Both the position numbers and the translations under genes were made by a program. Source: Hydractinia symbiolongicarpus (taxonomy: Eukaryota; Cnidaria; Hydrozoa; Anthoathecata; Hydractiniidae). From it: a DNA stretch of 64,000 nucleotides. Positions 1 through 12,622 of the stretch are shown piece after piece. The stretch is from NCBI RefSeq assembly GCF_029227915.1, contig NC_079881.1, positions 16,157,501-16,221,500 on the forward strand. Direction: 5' to 3'. Within the stretch, counting starts at the first letter, position 1, and every line of letters starts with the position of its first letter. The notes below the pieces were generated by a model that was not told where the DNA came from, ran no database searches, and worked only from the letters and a program-made list of their open reading frames with translations.

Positions 1-58
1 TTATTATATATACATATTTTTTTGTATCGTTCTACAATAATATATTTCCAATTCTTTC

Positions 59-741
59 TTAACGCTATTAGACACGGGGAGGGGGGGGGAGACAGATTCT
101 GCCTCCCACTGCTGTTTTTTTAATAACTCTTATTTATCATGCTGCATGGTTATGATACTTGTTGCGCTTTTATAATAACCTATCAGGTACCTGCATACCG
201 ATTGCTCAGGTCACATACTTATATATTACTCGAAACTACCCCTAAACATCTCTATGAAATCCTTAAGCCGGAAGAACATAAAACTTTCGCTAGGATTATC
301 CTTATAACTTGAAGCTTATAACTTAAAACAACACAATTTAATTTCATCAAATGAGATCATTCTGTAAATTTCGGACTCGTGAATATTTTCTAATATTTTT
401 CAGATTTTAACCGAAAATCGGGAAAGTCGAAAAGTCGGGCAATTTTTGCCTTTTTTTCATACGAATTATGTAAAACCTGGAAAACATGTCAAATAACTTT
501 TTTGGCTGTCGGAAAATTTTAACAGAATGTAAAAAGGATTACAGTATTACACAGATAGTGCTTTTTTCGACAAATTTCAAGTCACAGAAAAAGTGCTGAC
601 TTAAGCAAAAATCTATTTCTACCAATTTGTTGCTCTCAAGACGTACTAAAAGTGTCTCAAGTTTGAGTCAATTTAGACAAGCCTATCAACAATTATGTGA
701 TCATGTTATGTTCGAAAAAACTCCGGACCAAATAGGGTTAA
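59..741. mobile_element. piggyBac-like MITE, TTAA-flanked, copy 1
   Basis: The element begins TTAACGCTATTAGACACGGGG and ends with CGGACCAAATAGGGTTAA, so the ends are degenerate inverted repeats of the consensus CCCTATTCGGTCCGGGG bounded by TTAA. Its interior matches the reverse complement of the 61349-62083 element in order (the AATAACTCTT stretch, the CCCCTAAA stretch, then the AAAATCGGGAAA stretch). TTAA target duplication with CCC-initial termini is the hallmark of piggyBac-type elements. No transposase is encoded. Confidence 0.65.
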
Positions 742-1784
742 TTTGTGTTTTTTTTAACAAGTATATATACAGAAATTATTTGATATTTCATTCTTTGTTT
801 TTTTTCTTCTTCTATAATCACCAAAGTTTATTTTTTTTAGATTAAAACTAGTTGATTTGACTTAAAGAAGAACTAAGGAAAAAAACTACATATATGTTTT
901 ATGTAATAAAAACATTCTTACATATCAAGAAAACAACATGGTATAAAAAAATTTAAATTTTCGCATTATATTATGTGTAAATTTTCTCCCAAAAAGTAAT
1001 AATTACATTAAACGTCGCGCGATTATTGAACAAAAGCCAACTTGGTTCTTACTTATTGTGTTGATTTGTGACGTCAGACGGCGTAGGTAGCTTAGCCAGG
1101 ACTTGTGAGGATGCACTCACTTCTTGGTCTTTAAAGAAAGATTACAATTTATCGCGGGGTTTGAGCGATGAAGAAGACAAGTTAAATTCCAGTAGAACAA
1201 CATCATCGTAGAAAAACTAATTTTTTAACAATATAAAATCACTTCCAGTACACTTTATTGCGCATAATCGTTTGAAGTTCTATTTTTAAGTCTAGCAAAT
1301 TAAATGAAGCACCTGTAGTTGTCATTCAAGATGTTTTGATATGAAAATAACACAAGAAAAAATTCATAATAAAGTTGTGTACACGCAATACTTAATTTTT
1401 TCAAGTGGTAACTTATGTCTAAAACTCAAAACTATACTTATAACGGTGAAACATTATTTTATTTAAATAAGGATATTTACAAACTTGTTCCCGGCGCCTG
1501 TTGTTCGAGACAAAATGGCCCTGAAGGAGGCCTTATCACGTGACCCTCAAATGCACAGTTTTTTTGGGTGTAATATTCAATGAGATTTGTCTCAATGAAC
1601 CAAAGTTTTATATATAATCTTGCAGGGCTAAGCGAGCTCGGTGTTTTACGTCAGAGATACGTGCGGCGAGTTTATTTGATTCCTCTCACACGCAACACAC
1701 AAATTGCTCGCATATTGCCCTTGATCGTTTTCTAAATGTATAAATATACAATCATGTTATTTAGGCTGTTCCCAGCGGGCATAG
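742..1784. other. AT-rich stretch, nothing recognised
   Basis: I see no open frame with a recognisable product and no clear repeat structure here. Only short AT-rich tracts are present. Confidence 0.5.
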
Positions 1785-1922
1785 GACGTTATAATAACGT
1801 CATATTTTGGTTACATTTTGGTCATGACGTCCTGTGACCAAAATACGACGTTACAGGACGTCGCCGAGTATGACGTTAATTTATGGACGTTTTTATAACG
1901 TTATAATGACGTCAGAAAATAA
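1785..1922. repeat. ACGTCA-rich palindromic repeat
   Basis: A cluster of GACGT/ACGTC words, including a hairpin with arms ATTTTGGTCA (1815-1824) and TGACCAAAAT (1835-1844), and further TAACGTTATAA palindromes. The structure suggests a short interspersed palindromic repeat rather than coding sequence. The ACGTCA words also match the CRE core, but their density reflects the repeat. Confidence 0.45.
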
Positions 1923-3999
1923 GGGGATTTTTAGGTCTAGCCATAAACGTTTTGATTGATAACGACGTCAGCATTTGTGACATCTTTTTTTTAGTAACTT
2001 GAAGAAATCTAAGCAATTTAGTTATGTGTATTTTACTGAATTGTTTGACTGGTCGTGTCATTCTAGGTGCCTGACTGAAAGTAGCTAGGCAGAAATTTAA
2101 CTTCATATTAACATTTATATTTTTTATTTATTTTGGTTGAACTTTCTCATTTACTGTAGGTTCATATCTGTCTGCTTTTATATGATGAAAAAGATTTTGC
2201 TGTATGAATCCCAAAGTTGCTTTTTATTATTATTTTGCACAAAATCTGTTTTAAAAAGGTTAACTGAAATGGCGTGCCTTTACATGTGGATGAAAGGGGC
2301 TTTAAATAAACAGTTTGAAACTCTTGATAAACACAAAAAGTGACACCCTTCGTAATCCACGTTGGTATTCGGCAATTGCTGAGGTAAATGCCAACGTGTT
2401 AACAAAATTCTTTAATTCGCTGTTGTTCTTTCTTAAAAATTTTATATTTTTTTCCCGACAAGGACGCAAACTCCTTGCATACTATAAGGTTTTTTGAATA
2501 AGCCCCTTGGGAGCTTAATTGTCAGAATTGTGTTTTTCTGATCATTGGAGCCTATTGAAAGGGAAGGCTTATTGGAAGGAGGGAGCTTAATGAAGTACTT
2601 ATGGCAGCATACTTTGCCATATTTAACATAGATGGATAGCCATATACGTTGTGTGTTAAATACTATGGCTAACTATAAGCCCTGAAAGGAATGGTTTATC
2701 TGTCTAGGAATAATTCAAAGGCATTATAAACGACTAGCTAACAGTCAACAGTTCAGACTGTCCAAGTTGACCGATAAACTAACCAGCAAAAATATGTTAA
2801 TGATGTGATCAGTTAATCTTAAAGTAATGATATTTTCGAATCCGGGTTAACATTATCAAATTTTAAGACAGAAAACAAATAACTTTTAAGGAAACCAAAT
2901 GAATTATTTTGAAAAAATGTCTTAGAAGGAAATTTAGAAAACCAAATGGTTATTAGAACAGGATTTATTGTAATTATAAGTTTTTAAATTTAGAGTTTGA
3001 CGGCGATATTTAACTGCAGTGAAACATTTTCACCTCAGTTGATTTGCGTGGTTATTTTCTCATAAATCATCAGTAATTTGGCTATTAATAGAGGCAGTTG
3101 TACTTAATGTATAAACTTGGATAGATTTTAGTGCTGAATTCAAATATGTTGAAATATATCAGAAAATGTAAAGCACGCTAACTCCGAGTTATAAAAGGCT
3201 TGTAAATCTTTCACTGAACTTTACAGCTACTGACACATATGACTATGCTAGCTAAACGTTTGAAGCACTTGTAATTGGTTTTTGTGAGGTTTTATTACTT
3301 GAAAAAAGTCTACAGCATCCTTTGGATATCGTTCAGCTTTAAACAAAACCGATATCTGAAGTTTTGAAGTACATAACTCACAAATCTAGTGATGTGTACA
3401 GCTACAGCAAGTCATAAAAAATAACGAAGGCTTGATGGGATTGGTTTTACCCTTGCGGTTAGATATGTGACTATAAAAGCTTAAAATAAATTGTTTTAAC
3501 ACTAAAGCAACTTTTAAAACCATATCTGAAAAGACTTTCAACTTAACTAGCCATAAATAATTTCAAATCCAACATAAGATGAAGCAGGAGGTACTGCTTC
3601 ACTGCAAGCGCCTGTTGCCTCAACAGTTTCCTAGTTTCAAAAAGTACACTCTCGTTTCCATTTACGGCAAAAATAGATATGGAAATAGGTGTATTGACAC
3701 TTTTTCATCACATTAATATCCTGGAAACGAGGTTGCCTTTAGTCAGACCCGCATCCACACCTCTTTTGGTTGTTTTTTGTACGTTCAAAACAATGAGAGC
3801 TTGAGAAATAAAACAAATACATTACCTATTTTTATTAATTTTTTTAAAGGAAAAAACTTTCACGGGTAAAACGTTTTGTGGTACCAAAATCACCACGAAA
3901 GTTAATTTCTGAAATTTGCAGGTTGTACATATATTTTAAGTCAAAAAAATTATTGAAAAAGAGAAAATAATGATTATGTCTTAATTTTCTGCACCTGTA
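1923..3999. other. AT-rich stretch, nothing recognised
   Basis: No gene could be supported. The only structure noted is a 10-bp inverted repeat, CTCGTTTCCA near 3650 and TGGAAACGAG near 3723. Confidence 0.45.
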
Positions 4000-4345
4000 A
4001 TGAAACTGTCTAGCTGGTTCCTGTTACCTTTTCCAGTGCCGTCATGCCTTGCCTACCCTTGCCCTGTGCTTTGGTGGTTCCTTTTTCTGGAGCTTTGCCA
4101 TTTGCCTTGCCAGCCCTTAGCACGCATTTGCCTCCCCCTGAGTTGTCTGTCTCTGCCTGCCCCTGCCATGCTGGTTCCTTTTTCTCTAGCCTTACCGTTT
4201 CCATTGCCTTGCCAGCGCTTAACATGCCTTTACCTACCCTTTCCAATATCTGGTGCCTGCCTTGCTGATTTCTTTTCCTATTGCCTTGCCGTTTTCCTTG
4301 CCTGCCTTTGCCGTGCTTATTGTCTTTGCCTTGGCAACTTCTTTG
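4000..4345. repeat. degenerate C/T-rich minisatellite
   Basis: The words TGCCTTGCC and GGTTCCTTTTTCT recur at about 4074, 4172 and 4267, giving a diverged period of roughly 95 bp built from shorter pyrimidine-rich units. It produces open frames on both strands (147 and 127 codons), but the peptides are low-complexity and reading openness follows from composition. Confidence 0.55.
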
Positions 4346-5164
4346 CAACTCTTTCGATATTGATAAAGTGTAATTTCCATTTTTTGTGTACATATCTGCT
4401 GGTCTTTAAAATCCTGTCTCAGTCCGGAAAATACACATTTTGATCATGTGACCTGCCTGAAACGTTGCCTTTTTAAAACTAGCAATAACAGTTTTCACGA
4501 TGTCGGCCTTTTTTCCTATTTAAAAGTATCATAACTTTGGACTTTAGAGTTAGTTAATCTCTCATTTTTTCATTTTTTCATACTCATTAAAATAGTATTA
4601 AATTCGAATGAACATATCGAAGTAAAAAAAATGAACTGAAGTACCCACTTGCAGAAAAAAAATAAAACAATTAAGATGTGACCAGCGCAATTATGGCATT
4701 ATTGATTCGTTATTCGTACCAATTACTAAAGGAAGATTCACCTGCTGTTGTGCTTGTTGCAATGCCTAATTTTTTGTTCAGTCCTTAAATGACAACATCA
4801 GATAATTCGCCACAAAATTATTGTGACACTTGTTTGGAAATCCAAAGTAAGCAATCTTCATTTAGAATGCATACTATTACTTTTTTTTTCAAAAGACAAA
4901 TACAATATAAAATCGTGAAAATATTAAAATATAGCTATTTACAATATACTTAAAAAGAAAAAAATATATATTCAAAAAAAATTCTTAAAAACACTTTAAA
5001 AGGACAAAGTTAAAAACAAAAGCAAACAAACAAAAAGGAAAACAGAAGCAAATCATAAACAAGTTAAAAACAAAAATCGAATAAGCCAAGACGATGAGTA
5101 TAGGCGAGAGACTACCACTATACCAATCACTTGTGTCAAAATTTCAAATCTCAAAACATAGTTG
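4346..5164. other. A-rich stretch, nothing recognised
   Basis: A-rich and low-complexity, especially 4860-5075. No gene or element end could be identified. Confidence 0.4.
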
Positions 5165-7008
5165 CTTTAAAAGAATTCAACATGATATCTACACCAACGT
5201 CTGTGTTGTTTGGTATTTTCCATGGCACTCTCGAACCTCTTACGCATAAAATTGTTGACTTTAAAATTTCGAAGAAAAATTTTTGTTTGGAACCATGTAA
5301 TCACTGTTGGGTAGTCTTCGTTTTGTTTTATAGAGAGTTTTTTTGCAAGTTCTTGAAGAAAAACGTGACATTCGACACTCCATTTGTACCCGTCACAAGC
5401 AGTGTGAAAGTACCATGTTCAACATTTATTATCCTTTCATTATATGATCTCTTCTTCTCGCTTTCTTGATCATGAAAGGTTTTCGTTGTGGATTGATTTT
5501 TGTAGCATTTGGAGTTTACGTGTGTGATACAGACATCGAAAAATGCCGTTTGCCAATGTCGCCAAAAATCATTCGCCTTTATATCCAGTCGAGATTCGTC
5601 ACTTCTGTTTGCTGATTTCAAACGTAAATGTTCGTTTGTGAATGGAATAAGGTGTGGTTCAGCTTCTACGTTGTGACATGTACGATTAAGTAACGATGTT
5701 AGTAAGTCACGAACGTTATCATGTCTTTTCGATACAAATTCACCTTGCTTGCACGAAAGAGCATGATTGACAGTAAAGGCATCTCCACATGTGCAAAACT
5801 TGGTAACCCTTTCAATGGTAAATTGTAACGGAGTCTTAAAGCGTCACTGAATTCCTCTTTATTCAAATCAAGCCCTGGTTGTTCAATAGGCATGGCGTTC
5901 AACAATGAACTCGCCCCTTTGTCACGAGTTTTCTCAAACAAATAAATCCTCTGGTATAATTGAGTCAACATGGTCAATTTTCTCTTTCAATAGAGCTTCT
6001 TTTGCCTTGGAATGTTCTTTATTCAGTTCCTTGGTTGTTTTACCATCGCAACTACCGGAAAACATGATATTACTTTGAGATATTATCGATTCCACATGTG
6101 ATTTGGTTATTAACTGTGATCCTGCAAATTGAAGTTGTGACTCTTGCGTTAAAATTGGGATACCTAAGCCATCATCGCTTGGTGATAACGAAAGCAATGC
6201 TTTAAAGTATTCTGGTAGCGGTTCATCCTGCGCAAAGATTGTCGGCAGAAAGTGATCGTTCAATACGTTCTCAATTTGTTCCGAATAGTTTTCAAAACCC
6301 TGTATTTTTAAAAGAACTTCAAAGCGGCTGATAGCTTTCCTTCCATTACAAGTTTTGAAAAGATTTTGGAAGTGTCTTCAAAGGATCTTTTTTTTTCGAT
6401 GAAACAAACTTGTGCTGGATTGTTTTATTTGCTCTGAACAATAAACTCAAATCACCATTCCGCCACATCTCTAACCTCCTCAACATACATCCAGCGTGTT
6501 CTTTCGTTTTAGATCTAGGTGAAGGTTTTTGTAGAATAAGAGTGGGTAGCACCATGAACGCTTTTAAGGAAACAGAGTTTAATTTTGCAATTACAACTAT
6601 TGAAGTGTTTCAGCCAATACATCAACGCTTTTATGTACATTTTCCCAGCTTTACCGGTAGGAACGTTGAAAATATTTCTTCGAAAATGCATAATTTCATT
6701 ATAGATGTTATTTATCGTTTTTATAAATTCTGCATAATATACATTATACATATTCCCCAAAAATCGTTATCAAACTCGAGTATGTTTTTTGGAATGATAT
6801 CAATGGGTGGTAAATTGGCTTCATTGATGGTATTCACTAAATCCGATGTAAATTGTGACGGAGTGTCTTTTTCGGGTGAATCCTCTGCACATAACTGCAA
6901 TTGTCGTTTTGTACACGAGTTCATATGACGTTTCAAGCCATGAGTACTTCTACAAACCTTTTTACAATGTGAGCATGTATGTTTTGTAATTACTTTAAGA
7001 TTCACCAA
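5165..7008 (-). pseudogene. RLE-type non-LTR retrotransposon relic lacking its RT domain
   Basis: Read on the minus strand across frameshifts. A C2HC zinc finger (CSHCKKVCRSTHGLKRHMNSC without its last residue, near 6930-6985) opens the protein. It is followed by NVPTGKAGK (near 6660) and LILQKPSPRSKTKEH (near 6510), which in this cnidarian-rich family precede the reverse transcriptase. The frame then passes directly to the post-RT region: DDGLGIPILTQE (near 6160), EKTRDKGASSLLNAMP (near 5910), LNKEEFSDALRLRYNLP (near 5850), a C-x-C-x7-H-x3-C knuckle (near 5780), RLDIKANDFW...FFDV (near 5570, the two-Asp pattern of restriction-like endonucleases) and HGTFT.LVTGTNG (near 5390). The C-terminus reaches EDYPTVITWF near 5290. 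The whole RT (several hundred residues) is absent between about 6350 and 6240. At least four frameshifts or stops make it non-functional. Family assignment is from remembered motif order, not from a search. Confidence 0.7.
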
Positions 7009-9392
7009 TAATGATCGTATTTGTTGTTGATTACTCTAATTCGACAATCATTAAGCAAATAAACAAAAACATAAGATGTAGAGTTATAAGAGAAAGTTAT
7101 GGAAAAACATGAATTAAAATTTTGTGGTGATATCAATAAACTTCTGTAACTTATCAACGATAGATTAATAATACTCCAATCTTCGATTTCCTTTTCAGTA
7201 ACAAAACGGCAAACAATCAACTCAAAAACAAACACCAATATATCACTAAATTTCAACAATTTTTATCCATTTACTCTATATACGCGAGAGCTTGAAATAA
7301 CACGTATGCTTGCCGTTAGATGAAAAAGTAGACTATGCATACCATTACTTCTTTCTTCTTAGTATTAATCAGACGAGCAGCAATGTAACGTGTAGCAGTA
7401 TTAATTAAATGAAAAGTCCATAATTTTCCTTTCCCTGCCTCTTTAAGATCCATACGTATAATATTATTAGAATCATGAAACGAGAGAATTATCTACATGT
7501 CTGTCGTACGGTTTCTAATACAACTTGCAAAACTCACAATTATCACCGCAATTTTTTACAACTTTAGAAAGAAACCCTTAGAATGTCAAAATAGACGACC
7601 AAATAACACCGTGAAGGAGAACTGACATGTTTGTGTTTAAGTATTTTAATAAAACAGATCTCCCGGTAATTATTGCTATGCTGTATTACATCATGCCACT
7701 GATGGACGTGTCTAATCGTCTATTTTCATCAGCAGATTTAGAGAGAACATGCGGGGAGTAGTTTGATGCTGTATTGATAATAGAAGTGTGTAGAACGAAA
7801 TACCGAAGAGAAGAGGAATTGACCTAAAGAAAGTAAAAGTTACTTTCCTGCGTAGTGGAACATAACGATAAAGCGCGTTAGTTCGAAAATAGTAAATTTG
7901 TCTAAATTTTTTAACGTTGTATTTCTCAATATTTATGTGTTTTTTTTTTTTTGTAGTTGTAAAAATATTTCTTATTGATCGTAAAATTAATTAATTGCCT
8001 ACCCCAACCGAAGAATTATTTTAATCTATTTCATACATGGCCATGTTTTCATGCTTTCGTTATCTTTTGACTAACATTCAATGTGCACACACTTTTGTGC
8101 ACACGATTTTTATCAGACAAGGTTTTCAGAGGAATGGAGTAGAATTACATTTGAAATTTATCATAGAAGAAGAAGTCTTAAGAAAATTTTAATAGTGAAT
8201 AGACGAAGAAATAGATTATAACCCGAGCTACATAAGCTGCGTCATAACGTGAAGTTTCTTTTTAGAAATACGATGATCTTAACATTATCTTCTTTCCTTA
8301 TTTCATTCACTGCGACCCCTCTTACAGCTTTCTGTGCCTTGCTTTTCATTTTTAAATAGACAACTAATTCTTGAAGTCCTGGTTCCTCTTTTATAAATCT
8401 CTGCTAAACTTCTATGCCATTGTTTCAGGGATTATAATCGCCGTCTGTACAACGATTGATGTCCGGAGTTGCTTTTATGTCACAGCAAACAACATTAAAT
8501 AGTTTTATATCTTTTTATTTTTAACATCTGGTAAAACTTCTAATATTTTTTTTCCCCATTTGCTACGTATGTTAAACTCATATTGTCATCTTTAAATTAG
8601 CGAGATGTTTCTTCCCCGATGAAATCCGGTTTCACAACGATGACGCCCCACGATATTTTTTCTGGGACAACAAGATTACCAAAATTTCTGATTCTTCTGC
8701 AAGAATTTATTGGCTATTGCGTAAGTGTATGACTTTTAACTACTTTTCTTTTTGCCAATTGAGCATTTTCTAATACCTATTCACAAAAACTTCAAATTAC
8801 TGTAACATCTATCACGTCCATTATTTTTATTAAGTTTATATTTTAATTTAAGAATAGGAAGACAGTATGCACCCCTGTCAGTTGCTAACTTACCATGTGT
8901 ACTATGTGTTGTCAATCCTTCGTGTGCATAACTTATATCACTGTAAAGCTTTTAAACATCGTCTCAATCTAACCCAAAGCAAATAAACAATCGCAATGCA
9001 CGTGTTTTTGTAAAAACGTCCAGACTGAATGTGAAACGACACTAATGTTTCAAACACGAATGATTAAAAGCAGAAACACGAATGTTTAAAAATACAAAAA
9101 AATCATTGTCATATATAGTTTTTCTATGATGTGAAACGTAAAAAATTATAACTTACTTACAATAAATCTACACATAAATTCTAATATAATTATATCAATA
9201 ACTTTATCTATATCTTATATCTTTTTTATGCTTTACTTCAACTTTCTTTTTTTGTTTCAATTATTTTTTTTCGTCTTGTTGTTGATTCCTGCATGCTGGA
9301 TCGTTATTTCCGAAAGCATCTTTGAAATGTCTCAACGTAACACGGCAGATCTCTCGTTAGCTATATTAGTTTAACGTTGATGGAAGTCTTTC
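7009..9392. other. AT-rich stretch, nothing recognised
   Basis: No gene recognised. A poly-T tract sits near 7941-7953. Confidence 0.4.
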
Positions 9393-9508
9393 TCACTTTA
9401 ACTTGAATTTCTTTTCGGTCGAGGTGACAAATGTGACGCTTTTTACTTTTACTTTCCCCATTGATGAAGTTTGTTGACGTGCATTTGATGTTATGGGTTT
9501 ACTTTTTG
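9393..9508 (-). CDS. putative terminal exon of a lysine-rich protein, copy A
   Basis: On the minus strand a good acceptor (TTCTGTTATTCCAG) is followed by 2 nt completing a codon, 37 codons and TGA. The C-terminus reads GKVKVKSVTFVTSTEKKFKLK. A paralogous exon at 17848-17960 ends KVKCVTIVSSSGSKFKLK at the same distance from its acceptor and in the same phase. Twelve of the last 20 residues agree although the DNA has diverged, which is the pattern of selected coding sequence. A possible preceding donor (minus GTAAGT) lies at 9884. I do not recognise the protein, and no first exon was identified. Confidence 0.4.
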
Positions 9509-9531
9509 CTGGAATAACAGAAAACCAAATA

Positions 9532-9606
9532 TAAGATAAGTCTTTATATCTCAGAGCTCTGTTTTTAAAGATAAGTCTTTATATCTCAGAGCTCTGTTTT
9601 TAAACT
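9532..9606. repeat. 35-bp tandem duplication
   Basis: The sequence AAGTCTTTATATCTCAGAG and its flanks occur twice head to tail without visible change, so the duplication is recent. It lies in the proposed intron just upstream of the lysine-rich exon copy A. Confidence 0.8.
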
Positions 9607-9959
9607 CTTGATATAAAAAAAACTTTAATTTTATATTTGTCTCTTGAGGTAAACTATTATTCTTTAAGATCATTAAATTAAACATATACGTTTCAGACAA
9701 TAAGCTATAGTGAGACGGGGTCTAAAAAGCAAACTCTATGGAAGTGGATAGATGCACTCGTTTTAAACTATAACGCTAAAAGACATTAAGGAAGCCTTTT
9801 TTAGAGAATTTCATTAAAACACAACAGAAAAAAAAGGGGGGTTTTCAAATTTTTTTTACTATTTCAGCAAAATATTATACTTACAGTTGAATTTGCACGA
9901 AGAGGTTTGCATCTTGTTAATTCGATGACTGTCTCAGTTCTTATGTTTCTTCAGTAAAT

Positions 9960-10110
9960 TTGTTTGTATCTTTTAGCAAATATCAGCACAATCATTTTTC
10001 CTATAAAAACCGAAAGCAATGAGTGGGTTACTGTACCTTCCAAACAGTAATCACAGATTAGTTTATCACACTAGCGATAGATATGATATAAAATATAATT
10101 AATGAAAGAA
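9960..10110. repeat. diverged repeat shared with 20060-20215
   Basis: Words around CGAAAGCAATGAG...GTTTATCACACTAGCGATA here correspond in order to CGAAAGCACTGAG...GTTTATAACACTTAAAGCAGA near 20110-20190. Both lie upstream (minus-strand sense) of the lysine-rich exon copies A and B, so this could be a shared promoter or first-exon region, or simply an old dispersed repeat. Confidence 0.35.
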
Positions 10111-10221
10111 ATTTTAAAATACACCTTCAAGAAAATGAATAAGGCTTAAAAGTTTCCAATGAAATGGAAATACAACTAAATAAAATTATTGTTTTTCTAC
10201 ACTACTGACATCATTTTTACT

Positions 10222-10812
10222 CGCTCGGATTACTAATGAACATCTAAAATAATTCATGTCTTTTAAATGACATGTTTTTATAACTTTCGTAGTAATAATC
10301 AAAAAATAGCAAATGAAAAAAATAAGAGCTTAGGAATGAATCGTTTACAATGTGTTTCTATGAAAGACAAGTAGAATCATATAAGTTCAGGTTTAACTCA
10401 TATTCTCTTACATACATTATTGGATTTGTCTATTTCTTACAGCAACATCCATTTGAGAATAAAGTCATCTAATGTGGCAAAGATATTTTTTCCCTTAGTT
10501 AGTTTTTTACAGCTTATTGACACTTAGCAATTTTACGTGAAACTGTGCAATATAATACGTCTATTTACACTCGCATATATTAACAGACGGCTGCGCTTCA
10601 TTCATTTTAAGAAATGGTGATGTCATCATTTTCTAAGTTTTACATCTGTTGATGATAAACTATAAGTAATTCCATATCGGATTACTAATTAATATCTAAA
10701 ATAATTAATGTTTTATAAAAAATGGTTTCAAAGTAATGGTTAAAATATGACAATTAAAAAAGTAGCTAAGAGCTGAGGAATGAATCGTTCACAATGTGGT
10801 TCCACGAAAAAG
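10222..10812. repeat. local direct duplication, about 140-bp arms
   Basis: The arm at 10224-10365 (CGGATTACTAATGAACATC ... GGAATGAATCGTTTACAATG) is repeated at 10677-10812 (CGGATTACTAATTAATATC ... GGAATGAATCGTTCACAATG). The copies are diverged and the spacer of about 310 bp is unrelated. No coding capacity is evident. Confidence 0.5.
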
Positions 10813-11217
10813 ATACCATGACTTCTAGTGCCGGTATTTTTACGTAAAAAAAACACTGCTTCGTTGGCTTTCTTTTTGAAAGTATAATTTTTTACCTGGT
10901 ATCTACACTTTTACAACATGCGATGCAGTGTTGTACAATAATTTGAAAAACTTGTTAAAAGGGTCATGCATATTTTTGAAATAGGATAAAATGGGCTACA
11001 CAAAAGTACCAAACATGAACTATCTACGTCTTGTCTTTAGCCACGGCTCAAATTTTGTGAAGCCGTTTATAGTTGTTGAGTGAAAAAGAAGGGTATTTTT
11101 TAAAACGTGGCATGCTGCAAAGTTTAAAAAGATTGATGGATACTTGTATTTACTATAAGCATGAGACGATTGTCAGGTAGTTCCAAACCTGAAGACAAAA
11201 AAGACAGCTTTTGTCAA

Positions 11218-11449
11218 TTAATTTGTCAATGAAAAATAATACACACTACTACATTCCCCTTTATTGTCCTTTAAACATCCAAGATCGTATTCTACGAAAA
11301 CGAATGAATTGATTTTTTGTTGTGTTGCGGATTCAAATATGTATGGGGTGTCCTTTCCATCTGTTCTTGACGCTTCATTTAGGTTTTCATGCGCACGTAC
11401 ACCCACATATTCACATATAAATATTACAAGCTGGGAGGAGAATACAGTC
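11218..11449 (-). CDS. candidate coding exon, unrecognised protein
   Basis: A strong minus-strand acceptor (GCCTTATCTTATTTGTAG) is followed by an open frame of about 76 codons ending in TAA at 11218-11220. The peptide is of ordinary complexity, with pieces VRAHENLNEASRTDGKD, TPYIFESATQQKIN and FVFVEYDLGCLKDNKGEC. Openness continues upstream of the acceptor, so the start of the exon is an inference. It could be a terminal exon, or it could splice out near GAATGTAGTA before the stop. It might belong to the same gene as the lysine-rich exon at 9.4 kb. I do not recognise a domain. Confidence 0.3.
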
Positions 11450-12292
11450 CTACAAATAAGATAAGGCCTATATCTTTGTAAACCATTTGATAGATGATCT
11501 ACCCGCTGGTGTTTTAAAACTGCTTTTATTTTTCTTCTCTTGTCAGTATTTTGCACTGAAGACGTTCGTAGTCTCAAAAGCATTTACTAATTTGCTAATT
11601 TTATTAATTAAATAGGTTTTGTTAAGCAAAAAGCAAATATAATCATCGTTTTATTTTCAGTATGCCAACCCCCCCCCCCACTTTTTGGATAGATATACAA
11701 CCTTAGCAAATTATTCTTCTCTACGCATATCTGAAATTTAACATTACTGAGTTATTTAACAGGGGTTTTAATACACAGAAAATAGTCTATGTGCCTTAGA
11801 TTTGATTACATCCTGGTGATAGGTAACAAAAAATACTTTTTAAAAGTTTTCTTATGTAACAAGTGATTAAGACCATATACAAAACACGAAGACGTCTTTT
11901 ATTTAACAAGTGCGTAATGTAGTATTCCCCTTAACTTCATTTAATTTAAATTAACCTCTCATTTCCCTTTATCAACAAAGATCCTACGTAGGTAATTGCT
12001 ACTGTATTTAATAAGTCCATTTCCGCTTATTTTCTGTATTCACAAAAACCGTCCGTTTAAAACACATCTTATTTTTAAGTTTATATATATATAAAAAAAC
12101 AGAAACTATATTGAGCTCTTTAATAAAAGTCTCCAACCGTTTAAAAGTTCAAACCAGGTCCCAACATCAGACGCTCTAATTGTTTATTTTTGACATTGTG
12201 ATAATATATAATTTAAAGATTTCTACTCTTTTTCATTTCATAGTGTGAGAAACACACTGGCGCGTAGTTATATATACATGTGATCGATGATT
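11450..12292. other. AT-rich stretch with a poly-C run
   Basis: A run of cytosines lies at about 11669-11680. No gene was recognised. Confidence 0.4.
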
Positions 12293-12622
12293 ACTTGACA
12301 AAACAGCTAGTTGTAATGATAGCACATGTCTAGTGAGAAACGGTAGTAGTTGTGTAGAGGTTCCAACTTTGCATTTCAAAAACTACCTTCTCATTTTGAA
12401 CGACAATTTCAATTATTCTTAAAGGGTAGTTTGCATTTGACTACATTTTCTCTTACAGGGAAAAAACCTCTTTCGCTTTTCGCGCTATAACGAAAACAAA
12501 AGACCATACATTAATTGGTGCAGAATTAGTAATAAAGAATATAATTAATAGTACATGTTTCGCAATATTTATTAACCTGCAATGAAGAAAAATGCTAAAC
12601 CGTTTGGACAACTTAAGAAACT
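12293..12622. repeat. dispersed 330-bp repeat, copy 1 (second copy 57590-57919)
   Basis: Nearly the same sequence occurs at both places, including AGTGAGAAACGGTAGTAGTT, CATTTTGAACGACAATTTC and CATACATTAATTGGTG. No terminal inverted repeats were found and no open frame is conserved. It is probably a non-autonomous mobile element or a fragment of one. Confidence 0.75.

Noticed and set aside
2836-2850. TTCGAATCC word resembling a tRNA B box
   Set aside because: No A box at the right distance and no cloverleaf pairing around it.
4000-4443. 147-codon plus and 127-codon minus frames
   Set aside because: Low-complexity translation of a degenerate minisatellite, open on both strands, with no splice or start context.
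5131-5469. 112-codon plus-strand frame
   Set aside because: Antisense shadow of the C-terminal part of the same LINE relic.
6410-6928. 172-codon plus-strand frame
   Set aside because: Antisense to the zinc finger and pre-RT coding of the minus-strand LINE relic, whose motifs are recognisable.
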